From NCBI RefSeq assembly GCF_000712135.1, contig NZ_JOOE01000001.1, forward strand, positions 930,001-994,000: a stretch of 64,000 bases of DNA. Reading direction: 5' to 3'. Positions 1-7,278 of the stretch are shown here, piece by piece. The stretch is from Sphingomonas sp. UNC305MFCol5.2. GTDB taxonomy: Bacteria; Pseudomonadota; Alphaproteobacteria; Sphingomonadales; Sphingomonadaceae. The translations under genes were made by a program, and so were the position numbers. A model generated the notes under the pieces. It did not search any database. It saw nothing but the letters and a program-made list of their open reading frames with translations, and was not told where the DNA came from. Position 1 is the first letter of the stretch. Each line of letters begins with the position of its first letter.

Positions 1-721
1 GTTCCTGCGTATAGAAACCGCCGACCTTGGCTCCCGGTGCGCCGCCGGTCGACGGGGGGGTGCGCCACCCGCCGATCTCGGTAAGCTTGGGATAGCGCTT
101 GACCTCGAAGCGCCAGCCCTGGTCGTCGGTGAGGTGCAGGTGCAACGTGTTGAGCTTCACCGACACCATCTGGTCGACCACGGCGTAGATCGATGCGATC
201 GGCTGAAAGTGACGTACCGGATCGAGCATCAGCCCGCGCCAGCCGAAACGCGGCGCATCCTCGATCGTCACCGCCGGCACCTTGACCGGTTTGCCGAAAG
301 CTCGATCGGGGCTGAGCAGCTGGGCAATTGTCATCGCGCCGTACAGCAAACCGCGATCGCCCGAAGCGCTTATGCGGATGCCCTGGGGGTCCACCACGAC
401 GCGATAAGCCTCCTCCCCTTGCACCGATGCGTCGCGAACGAGGGCGATCGCACCCTCGCCCTCACGCGTGGCCAGCGTGAGCCCACGCTCGACCTTGACA
501 TGCGCCGCCAGCACGCGCGCCGCCGCGGCGGCACCGGCGTCGCCCGGCACCACGCCGATCACGGTCCCGTCGCGCACCGTGATACTGCCGGCCCCCTGCA
601 CGATCGATTGGGGAAGCGGGGTCAGCGGAAGCGGATCGGCGGACTGCGCCAGTAGAGGGGAACCAAACAGCAACACCGCCCAACCGACACGGCGCAGCTG
701 CAGCACCCCAACAACCCGCAT
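1..721 (-). CDS. Beta-N-acetylhexosaminidase, GH20 family (3' part missing)
   Basis: Secreted or periplasmic GH20 exo-enzyme expected to release terminal GlcNAc/GalNAc from chitooligosaccharides or glycans. The visible 240 residues begin with a signal peptide (MRVVGVLQLRRVGWAVLLFG, then an A-Q cleavage region), followed by the GH20 N-terminal domain and the start of the catalytic barrel: APRFGWRGLMLD at about 164-175 and LHLHLTDDQGWRFEVKRYP at about 200-218, both GH20 hallmarks. The catalytic Asp-Glu pair lies beyond the window edge. The start at 721 is the first ATG before the signal peptide. It is divergent from a GntR/HutC regulator, and a TonB receptor follows, which fits a GlcNAc utilisation module. 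Family certain, exact substrate inferred. Confidence 0.9.
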   Translation of the reverse strand, partial: MRVVGVLQLRRVGWAVLLFGSPLLAQSADPLPLTPLPQSIVQGAGSITVRDGTVIGVVPGDAGAAAAARVLAAHVKVERGLTLATREGEGAIALVRDASVQGEEAYRVVVDPQGIRISASGDRGLLYGAMTIAQLLSPDRAFGKPVKVPAVTIEDAPRFGWRGLMLDPVRHFQPIASIYAVVDQMVSVKLNTLHLHLTDDQGWRFEVKRYPKLTEIGGWRTPPSTGGAPGAKVGGFYTQE

Positions 722-972
722 CACGCTTCTCCCGCTGGCGCCCTGAAGGCGCGATCCGGTGATGTAACCAATATGGGTCCTGCGGCACAATAGCCACCTT
801 CCGCCCCACTCCTTCCTGGACCACGAAAGTCCGATCGCGACCCCATATCCCCAGAATGGAAAGAGGAATACCAATATGAATCCACACCCATCCCATTGCT
901 CGAGCGGGCGCGTTGCGTTAGCGTCGCGGCGACCAGGGGCGGGAGCCGCGGGGGCGCCGTGGGGGAAGATTG
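722..972. promoter_or_regulatory. Divergent promoter region, GH20 gene / GntR regulator
   Basis: A 251-bp gap between divergent starts. It holds two direct copies of ACCAATATG (767-775 and 870-878). Their complement contains ATTGGT, which resembles the half-site of the palindrome found upstream of the TonB receptor at 1750-1762. These are plausible regulator half-sites controlling both genes; that role is inference. Confidence 0.4.
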
Positions 973-1710
973 ATGGCATTCTCGGATCAGATCGGGCGTT
1001 TCCGCGAAGACAACCCATCTCCGCTCTACCTCCAGCTTCAGCAGCTCATCCGTGACGCGATCAGCTCCGATGTCCTCGCTCCGGGGGATGCGATCCCGCC
1101 CGAACGCGATCTTGCCGTCGAATATAATGTGGCGCGCATCACGGTCCGCAAGGCGATCGTCGGGCTCGTCGAGGAAGGTTTGCTTACTCGACGTCGCGGC
1201 GCGGGGACGTTCGTCACCGGGCGCGTCGAAAAAAGCTTCTCCAAGCTCTCCTCGTTCACCGAAGACATGGCCGCGCGCGGCCGCAAGGCCAGCAGCAGCT
1301 GGATTTCCCGCGCACCCGGCAAGGTGAACCCGGAAGAAGCAATGATGCTGGGCTTGTCGCCCGGCGCCCCGGTGCTCCGCTTCGCGCGAATCCGCTATGC
1401 CGATGACGAGCCGATGGCGCTCGAATTCTCGACCATCGCCGGCTACTGCCTAGCATCGGTCGATGTCGTGCAGGACTCGTTGTACGACGCGCTCGAAAAA
1501 GCCGGCAATCGCCCGGTGCGCGCGCTGCAGCGGCTCCGGGCAGTGCCGTTCGGTGGCGAACATGCCCGGATGCTGGGCGTGGATCCTGGTCACCCCGGCC
1601 TGCTGATCGAGCGGCGCGCGTTTCTGCGTGACGGCCGCGCCGCCGAAGTCACTCGCTCTTATTATCGGGGCGACGCCTATGATTTCGTCGCGGAGCTCAG
1701 CGACATCTAA
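973..1710 (+). CDS. GntR/HutC-family transcriptional regulator (NagQ/NagR-like)
   Basis: A 245-residue repressor-type regulator. Residues about 15-80 form the GntR winged helix (PLYLQLQQLIRDAI, PPERDLAVEYNVARITVRKA, RRRGAGTFV), and residues about 95-240 form a UTRA effector domain. HutC-subfamily proteins of this shape beside hexosaminidase and TonB receptor genes usually respond to GlcNAc-6-phosphate or a related amino sugar. ATG at 973 is preferred over the in-frame TTG at 970 because GGGGGAAGA (961-969) lies just upstream. It sits between the divergent GH20 gene and the TonB receptor, both likely targets. The effector is inferred from context. Confidence 0.88.
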   Translation: MAFSDQIGRFREDNPSPLYLQLQQLIRDAISSDVLAPGDAIPPERDLAVEYNVARITVRKAIVGLVEEGLLTRRRGAGTFVTGRVEKSFSKLSSFTEDMAARGRKASSSWISRAPGKVNPEEAMMLGLSPGAPVLRFARIRYADDEPMALEFSTIAGYCLASVDVVQDSLYDALEKAGNRPVRALQRLRAVPFGGEHARMLGVDPGHPGLLIERRAFLRDGRAAEVTRSYYRGDAYDFVAELSDI

Positions 1711-2047
1711 ATCCAGCGGCGTGGCGCTGCCCGCCAACCTTGGTCGATTTGGTACTATACCATTCGCTCTCAAGTCGCACCTTCTTACGGCCCAATCGCG
1801 TGCCACCCTCTCTCCGTTTCGATGCAGAAGGCGACACAACGCCGCAAAAACACGACAGAGGGCCCGATTATCGCGACATACGGAAAAGGCACCTGGTCGC
1901 CCAAATGGTATGCTTTGGTTATGTCGATTGGTACGCTTTCGCGATCCCGAACCGGATCGTGGCAAGCGGCAAGGCCGATGCGATCGGCAACCGGGAGTTG
2001 GACCTCCAATTACGTCCGAGGTCCGTGTTTTTTAGGGGAATATTGTG
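1711..2047. other. Intergenic leader of the TonB receptor gene
   Basis: A 337-bp stretch without a convincing gene. It contains the dyad at 1750-1762, an imperfect CCAAA-N8-TTTGG inverted repeat at 1901-1918, and the Shine-Dalgarno AGGGGA at 2034-2039. Several short open frames cross it, but none has a ribosome site or recognisable composition. Confidence 0.5.
1750..1762. promoter_or_regulatory. Candidate operator TGGTA-CTA-TACCA
   Basis: Perfect 5-bp inverted repeat, spacer 3, in the 337-bp gap (1711-2047) before the TonB receptor. Its TGGT...ACCA core resembles operators of GntR/HutC amino-sugar regulators. Further half-site-like copies lie closer to the gene: TTTGG/TGGTA around 1901-1918 and ATTGGTAC at 1927-1934. 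The GntR-type regulator encoded just upstream is the natural candidate to bind it. Confidence 0.5.
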
Positions 2048-4828
2048 ATGCGTTTGCGACAGACGATCCTCCTGACCTCCGCTCTGACCGGCTTCGCCGC
2101 GAGTGCGCAGGCGCAACAGACCCCCGCCGCGCCGCCCACGACGACAGCGCCAAGCGAAACCACCGCCCAGGCCGGACCCGATGCCGCCGGCGAGGAGATC
2201 GTCGTCACCGGCTATGCCAGCAGCCTTCGCCAGGCGCTCGAGATCAAGCGCAATGCGAATGCCGTGGTGGATGCGATCTCCTCAGAGGATATCGGCAAGT
2301 TCCCCGACCGCAATGTCGCCGAGTCGCTGTCGCACATTCCCGGCGTCTCCATCGACCGCCGCTTCGGCGAGGGCGAGAAGGTCGCGATCCTCGGCACCGA
2401 TCCCGCGCTCAACCGCATGTTGCTCGACGGCCACGGCCTCGCCTCGGCCGATTGGGGCGGGAACGACAATGATCCCAGCAGCCGCACTTTCAACTATTCG
2501 CTGCTCGCCCCCGAATTGGTCGACAGGCTCGAAGTCTACAAGTCGCCCGAGGCGCGGATCGAGGAAGGCAGCCTCGGCGGCACCGTGATCGTCCGCACGC
2601 GCCGCCCGCTCGAGCTGAAAGCCAACTCCATCTTCGCCTCGGGTGGCTATTCGTACAATGATCGCGCCGAGAAGGGGAACATCCGCGGCTCCGGCCTTTA
2701 CAGCTGGAAGAACGACGCCGAGACCTTCGGCGTCCTGATCGCAGCCACTTACGACAAGCAGAATCTCGTGCGCTCGGGCGTCGAGTTCTTCGGCTATGAC
2801 AATGCCGACGGCTCCGGCAGTCCGTTCATGACGACGAACGCCGCGGGCCAGCGCGTGCTCAAGAACCCGGGCGCGGTGATCACCGGCGGCACGCTCGCCG
2901 ATCTCGACAAGGCGGCATCGCCCTTCGGCATCAACTATGCCTATTTCCAGCAGCAGCGCAAACGCGCCAGCGTCGCCGGCACCGTCCAGCTGCGCCCGTC
3001 GAGCGACCTGACGCTGACGCTCAACGGCACGCACATCGAAGGCAATTACAACAATTACAGCCAGTCGATGTACACGATCCCCGGCGCGTGGACCGGCGAC
3101 GTGCTCCAATCGGCGACCATTTCGAACGGCGTGGTGACCGATGCCAGCTTCGGCGCCGCCACCGGCCAGAGCGCACAGCTCGATACGCTCGTTCGCCATA
3201 CGAAGCTCAAGACCGACAATCTCAACTTCTTCGCCGACTGGGAAGGTGACGACGGTGCCAAGCTGTCCTTCGCCGGCGGCTGGAGCAAGGCGACGGGCGG
3301 GCGGAATCCCGAATATCTCTTCAACGTACAGACCCGGCTGCCGTTCAGCTATTCGATCAGCCCCACCACGGCGGATGTGAATTTCGTCGGCGACCTCACC
3401 AATCCGGCCAATTATTTCACCAACCCGAACAACAATCCCGCGACGATCGAGGGCAACCCGGTGATGGTGAACGGGTCGCCGCTGATCGCCGCGCAGATCG
3501 GCGGCCTCGATTACAGCGTCACCACCGACAGCGACATATTCGCGGGTTTCGATGCGACCGTTCCCGTCGGCGGCTTCTTCACGCAAGTGCTGATCGGCGG
3601 CCGCTTCACCCACCATATCAACCGCGTCGATGCGCGCGGCGTGAACACGTATCTCCAGCAGTCGCGGCTCGGTTCGGAGCTCGGTGTCGAGACACTGGTG
3701 ACTCCCGACGGCGTCTTCAGCGGCACGGGGGGCAGCGGCAGCGCGACGCAATATCTGAACCTGCCCGAGCAATCGGTCATCGACATCCTCGCCGATGCGA
3801 TCAATTCGCCACTCGTGGACAAGGTGGGCGCCTCCACCCGCGTCAAGGAAACGGTCGCGGCGAGCTACGTCCAGTTCAACTTCGAGAGCGGGGGCCTGCG
3901 CGGCAATATCGGCGGACGGCTCGTCTACACCAAAAACCTCTCGCAATATGCGCTGGCGCTGCCGACGCTGACCGATCCCAATCCGCGCCCCGTGCCGACC
4001 AGCACTGCGAACGACTATCTGAAGTTCCTACCGTCGTTCAACGTCGCCTATGAGGTCAACCCCAAGCTGATCTTCCGCGGGGCGGTGGCCAAGGTGATCT
4101 CGCGGCCGCGCTACCAGGATCTGGCCGCCTCGATCACACAGAACGACGTCACCTACGATGCCGGCGGCGGCAATCCCAATCTGAAGCCGTATGAATCGAC
4201 CAATTTCGAAGTCACGGCGGAATATTATCCGGCGCCCGGCGCGTTGCTTTCGCTCGAGCTTTATCGCCGCGAAATTTCCAACTACATCGTCAACACCCGC
4301 CGCGAAGGCGTCACGCTCTACAACTCGCTGACCGGCCAGCTCGAAAACCGCTACAGCGTGTCGCAGCCGGTCAACGGCGGCAAGGCGAAGGTCAACGGCG
4401 TACTCGTGCACGGCCAGGCGGAGATCTGGGGCGGGTTCGGCATCCAGGCGAACTATGCCTACCAGGACAGCAGCACCTCGACGACGCTCGACACGACCGA
4501 GATCCTCAACCTCCCCTATCTCTCGAAGCACACCGTCAACATCATTCCCTATTTCGAGAAGGGGCCGTTCCAGGCGCGCCTGAGCTATAGCTATCGCTCT
4601 TCCTATTTCCGGACGATCGGGCGCCTCGGCTCGCAGGAAATGGTCGCGCCGTACAATCAGCTCGATGCCTCGGCCGCGTTCAAGCTGACCGACAATGTCA
4701 CGATCAGCGTCCAGGCGCAGAACCTGCTCGACGAGACCTATCTGCAATATAGCGGCACGCCCGATCGGCCCTCGGCCTTCTACAAGAACGGGCGTACTTT
4801 CGTGGGCAGCCTGTCCTTCCGCATGTAG
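2048..4828 (+). CDS. TonB-dependent receptor, probable GlcNAc/chitooligosaccharide uptake
   Basis: A 926-residue outer-membrane receptor. Signal peptide MRLRQTILLTSALTGFAASAQA, TonB-box-like EIVVTGYASSLRQALEIKRN at about 55-75, then a plug with SSEDIGKFPDRNVAESLSHIPG (a phrase typical of the long proteobacterial TonB receptors of Xanthomonas, Caulobacter and sphingomonads). A 22-strand-type barrel follows, ending in an aromatic terminal strand (FVGSLSFRM). ATG 2048 is chosen over GTG 2045 because AGGGGA sits 8 nt upstream. Location next to a GH20 enzyme and a HutC regulator suggests amino-sugar oligomers as ligand; ligand is inference. Confidence 0.9.
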   Translation: MRLRQTILLTSALTGFAASAQAQQTPAAPPTTTAPSETTAQAGPDAAGEEIVVTGYASSLRQALEIKRNANAVVDAISSEDIGKFPDRNVAESLSHIPGVSIDRRFGEGEKVAILGTDPALNRMLLDGHGLASADWGGNDNDPSSRTFNYSLLAPELVDRLEVYKSPEARIEEGSLGGTVIVRTRRPLELKANSIFASGGYSYNDRAEKGNIRGSGLYSWKNDAETFGVLIAATYDKQNLVRSGVEFFGYDNADGSGSPFMTTNAAGQRVLKNPGAVITGGTLADLDKAASPFGINYAYFQQQRKRASVAGTVQLRPSSDLTLTLNGTHIEGNYNNYSQSMYTIPGAWTGDVLQSATISNGVVTDASFGAATGQSAQLDTLVRHTKLKTDNLNFFADWEGDDGAKLSFAGGWSKATGGRNPEYLFNVQTRLPFSYSISPTTADVNFVGDLTNPANYFTNPNNNPATIEGNPVMVNGSPLIAAQIGGLDYSVTTDSDIFAGFDATVPVGGFFTQVLIGGRFTHHINRVDARGVNTYLQQSRLGSELGVETLVTPDGVFSGTGGSGSATQYLNLPEQSVIDILADAINSPLVDKVGASTRVKETVAASYVQFNFESGGLRGNIGGRLVYTKNLSQYALALPTLTDPNPRPVPTSTANDYLKFLPSFNVAYEVNPKLIFRGAVAKVISRPRYQDLAASITQNDVTYDAGGGNPNLKPYESTNFEVTAEYYPAPGALLSLELYRREISNYIVNTRREGVTLYNSLTGQLENRYSVSQPVNGGKAKVNGVLVHGQAEIWGGFGIQANYAYQDSSTSTTLDTTEILNLPYLSKHTVNIIPYFEKGPFQARLSYSYRSSYFRTIGRLGSQEMVAPYNQLDASAAFKLTDNVTISVQAQNLLDETYLQYSGTPDRPSAFYKNGRTFVGSLSFRM

Positions 4829-4915
4829 CGCGAGCTGCATGCGGGCTGCCGCGCCGCCGGATGGTGGAGGTGACTCCGCCAAACGGCGGGTCTGGCCGAG
4901 AGCGCGCAGGCGCCG

Positions 4916-5803
4916 TCACGCACCCGCCTGCGTTCGCTCGCCTCTCCGTCGCGTTTGCCGGATGAAGTCGACCATGAGCGGTACCGCGGCGGCCGCGTGC
5001 GTTTCGAGCAGCTTGTGGCCGGCATCGAGGACATGGGCTTCCATCCTCGGCAACACCTGCATCCAGGATTGGATCTCGGCGAGATCGAAGAAGGGATCGT
5101 GGCGGGCCCAGAACATCAACGAAGGCGGCTGCCGGCGCGCAAGATATCGGGCGATGGCATCGAACCCGGCAACATAGTTCCCATAGTCCGCAACCAACGC
5201 CCGCTGCGTTTCCATCCGGCCCGGCAGCTGCATCACGCGCCAGTCCTCCTCCCATATCTCGGGCGCGATACGCGCCGCCACGTCCGGCGGCATCCCGCCG
5301 AGATACCCGTTGCGTACGCCCTCGAATGTCAGATGCGCAGTCGCAGCCGCCTCGTTTTCCGGGTCTGGATGCGACCAATAGTCCATCGCCGGGGCCCAAG
5401 GCGGCCCGAGCCCGGTTCGATGCGCATTGGCATTCTGGATGATATGGCCGAGGACCTGTTCCGGTGCCTGCAGAGCGATGTGGAACCCCACCGGGGCGCC
5501 GAAATCATGAAGGTAGATGTAGCGCGGCCCGACCGCGAGCCGGTCCAGCAACTCCGAAATGGCCTGGCCAAAGGCCGGAAACGAAGGTGCGGGCAGAACG
5601 TCCGATTCGCCGAAGCCAGGCAGATCCGGCGCGATCACATAGGCGATCCGCGACAGTTCGGGCACGACCGCCCGGAAATAGTCCGCCGATCCCGGAAAAC
5701 CGTGCAGGAGCAGCACCGCCGGGCTGGATGGGTCACCTGCCGTGATAAAGGCCAGGTCCGTACCGCCGGCAAGGCGAAGTCGTTGGCGGGTCGCCGGGTG
5801 CAT
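4916..5803 (-). CDS. Alpha/beta hydrolase, haloalkane dehalogenase/epoxide hydrolase type (1)
   Basis: A 295-residue alpha/beta-fold hydrolase. Visible features: oxyanion segment LLLHGFPGS at 32-39, the DLPGFGESD turn, nucleophile elbow YLHDFGAPVG with Asp100 in place of Ser, acidic residue in ARHDPFFD and catalytic His in DAGHKLLETH near the C-terminus. An Asp nucleophile is the signature of haloalkane dehalogenases, haloacetate dehalogenases and epoxide hydrolases rather than esterases. Start 5803 is supported by GAGGAGT 7 nt upstream; the longer frame to 5842 would overlap the preceding gene. It is the second gene after a paralogue, 31 nt apart. Substrate unknown. Confidence 0.85.
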   Translation of the reverse strand: MHPATRQRLRLAGGTDLAFITAGDPSSPAVLLLHGFPGSADYFRAVVPELSRIAYVIAPDLPGFGESDVLPAPSFPAFGQAISELLDRLAVGPRYIYLHDFGAPVGFHIALQAPEQVLGHIIQNANAHRTGLGPPWAPAMDYWSHPDPENEAAATAHLTFEGVRNGYLGGMPPDVAARIAPEIWEEDWRVMQLPGRMETQRALVADYGNYVAGFDAIARYLARRQPPSLMFWARHDPFFDLAEIQSWMQVLPRMEAHVLDAGHKLLETHAAAAVPLMVDFIRQTRRRGERTQAGA

Positions 5804-5834
5804 GTTCTGACTCCTCTCGATCCCTTGCCTCGGC

Positions 5835-6704
5835 TCAGACACGATCGTGGACGCGCTTCAGGAAATCGCGTGTGAGATCGACCGCCTCTTCCAGACTGGT
5901 CTCGAGCAGCCAATGCCCGGCATCGAGCAGGTGGAGTTCCGCGTCGGGCAAGTCGCGCAGATAGGCGCGCGCCGATTCCTCCGGCATGTAGCCGTCCTGT
6001 GGGCCCCACAGGATCAGCGCCGGCGGCGAATGCTCTCGCAAGAAGGCCTGATAACGGGGAAACCACGCAAGATTGTCCTTGAGGTCGTAGATGATGGCCG
6101 CGGCAATCTCCTGGCGCCGCTCCGTCATCAGCGCCCAGTGCAGCTCCCAAAGATCGGGCGGTATCCGCTGGGCCAGCTCGGGATGGACGTCGTTCAGAAA
6201 CTCGTCTCTGAAATGATCCTTCGAGATGGACTCGCGCAATTTGCGGAGCCCTTCCGGCCGCTCCATTTTCCAGATGTCCCTGAGCCCGGCATATTTGGCC
6301 CCGAGCACATCTTCATAGATATCGCCGTTCTGGATGATGATCGCGGCGACGCGGCGGGGATCGCGGATCGCGAGCCGAAGGCCGATCTGCGAGCCGAAGT
6401 CGTGGAGATAGAGCGCAAAACGCCCCACCCCCAGCGTATCGGCAAACGCCTCCAGAAACGACGCGAAGCCGTCGAAATCATAAGCGAACGCTTCGGGCGT
6501 GGCGCTATGGCCACTGCCCGGGAAGTCCGGCGCGAGCAGCCGCCAGTCTTCGCCCAGATGGCGCATATAGTCCCTGAATTCGTATGAGGAGCAGGGATAG
6601 CCGTGGGGAAGCAACACGACCGGGGCATTGGCCGGCCCGGCTTCGCGATAGAAAACGTCCACGCCGCCGACGTTCGTTCTGCAATGGAATACGGGAACAG
6701 GCAT
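5835..6704 (-). CDS. Alpha/beta hydrolase, haloalkane dehalogenase/epoxide hydrolase type (2)
   Basis: A 289-residue paralogue of the next gene on the same strand, with the same layout: LLPHGYPCSSYEF (oxyanion region), DFPGSGHS, nucleophile elbow YLHDFGSQIG with Asp102, acidic loop WGPQDGYMP and catalytic His in DAGHWLLETS. Start 6704 (MPVPVFHC) is supported by AGGAG 5 nt before the ATG; an upstream in-frame ATG at 6722 lacks a ribosome site. The pair looks like a tandem duplication that has diverged substantially. Both could be cofactor-free dehalogenases or epoxide hydrolases; the sequence does not decide. Confidence 0.85.
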   Translation of the reverse strand: MPVPVFHCRTNVGGVDVFYREAGPANAPVVLLPHGYPCSSYEFRDYMRHLGEDWRLLAPDFPGSGHSATPEAFAYDFDGFASFLEAFADTLGVGRFALYLHDFGSQIGLRLAIRDPRRVAAIIIQNGDIYEDVLGAKYAGLRDIWKMERPEGLRKLRESISKDHFRDEFLNDVHPELAQRIPPDLWELHWALMTERRQEIAAAIIYDLKDNLAWFPRYQAFLREHSPPALILWGPQDGYMPEESARAYLRDLPDAELHLLDAGHWLLETSLEEAVDLTRDFLKRVHDRV

Positions 6705-6812
6705 CACGGCTCCTGGCTGCATCCGGCGGGAACAACGGCGAGCGCAGACGCCTGTTCCGTGTGAAGAGCGGGTCCGTCCAATACCCGCCCACGCCGAAAA
6801 CCGGGATTGCCG

Positions 6813-7028
6813 CTAGGGCGTGGTGCCGCATAGCGCGGCATGGGCGGCGCGAATGAGGAGGCATTCCTCCTGGCCGCTCGAAGCGCCATCCCAGCCGAAG
6901 ATCGGCCGCATTCCGGCATCATGGCGGATGCGCTCCGCGACCGCATAGAGCTCATGTACCGTTGGTGCGCGGCCTTGGGCTACGCAGTCGATTACTTCCG
7001 CTGCGAACAGCGGATTGAAAGCACTCAT
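6813..7028 (-). CDS. Small hypothetical protein
   Basis: A 71-residue frame (MSAFNPLFAAEVIDCVAQGR... ending RAAHAALCGTTP) with GGAGAGG about 9 nt before the ATG. It has no signal peptide or membrane segment and is mildly acidic and helical in appearance. It lies between the hydrolase pair (same strand, 108 nt away) and a divergent TonB receptor. I do not recognise a family. It could be a real small protein or an open frame in GC-rich DNA. Confidence 0.45.
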   Translation of the reverse strand: MSAFNPLFAAEVIDCVAQGRAPTVHELYAVAERIRHDAGMRPIFGWDGASSGQEECLLIRAAHAALCGTTP

Positions 7029-7278
7029 CACCAACGCCCTCTCCAACACTCTCCGGAACATAGTCTGTGCGTGTGACAGTCAAAGGACGCGCGCGGAGGT
7101 TTCGCGGCGAAGTGCGCGGCCGATCCGTCGAGCTCCAGACTTCGGAGCGCCGATGCGGCGGAACGGACCGCTCCCTCCATCGTACCGCCGAGGAAAACCT
7201 TGCTCGGGTCCACGATGTCATCGCGCCGTAGTGAAGGCCCCCTAGCCGCAGCCGATCCTAAGAAGGGGTCGAAGAAAA

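Noticed and set aside
4829..4915. Terminator between the first TonB receptor and the convergent hydrolase
   Set aside because: Only imperfect GC stems without a T-run; not strong enough to annotate.
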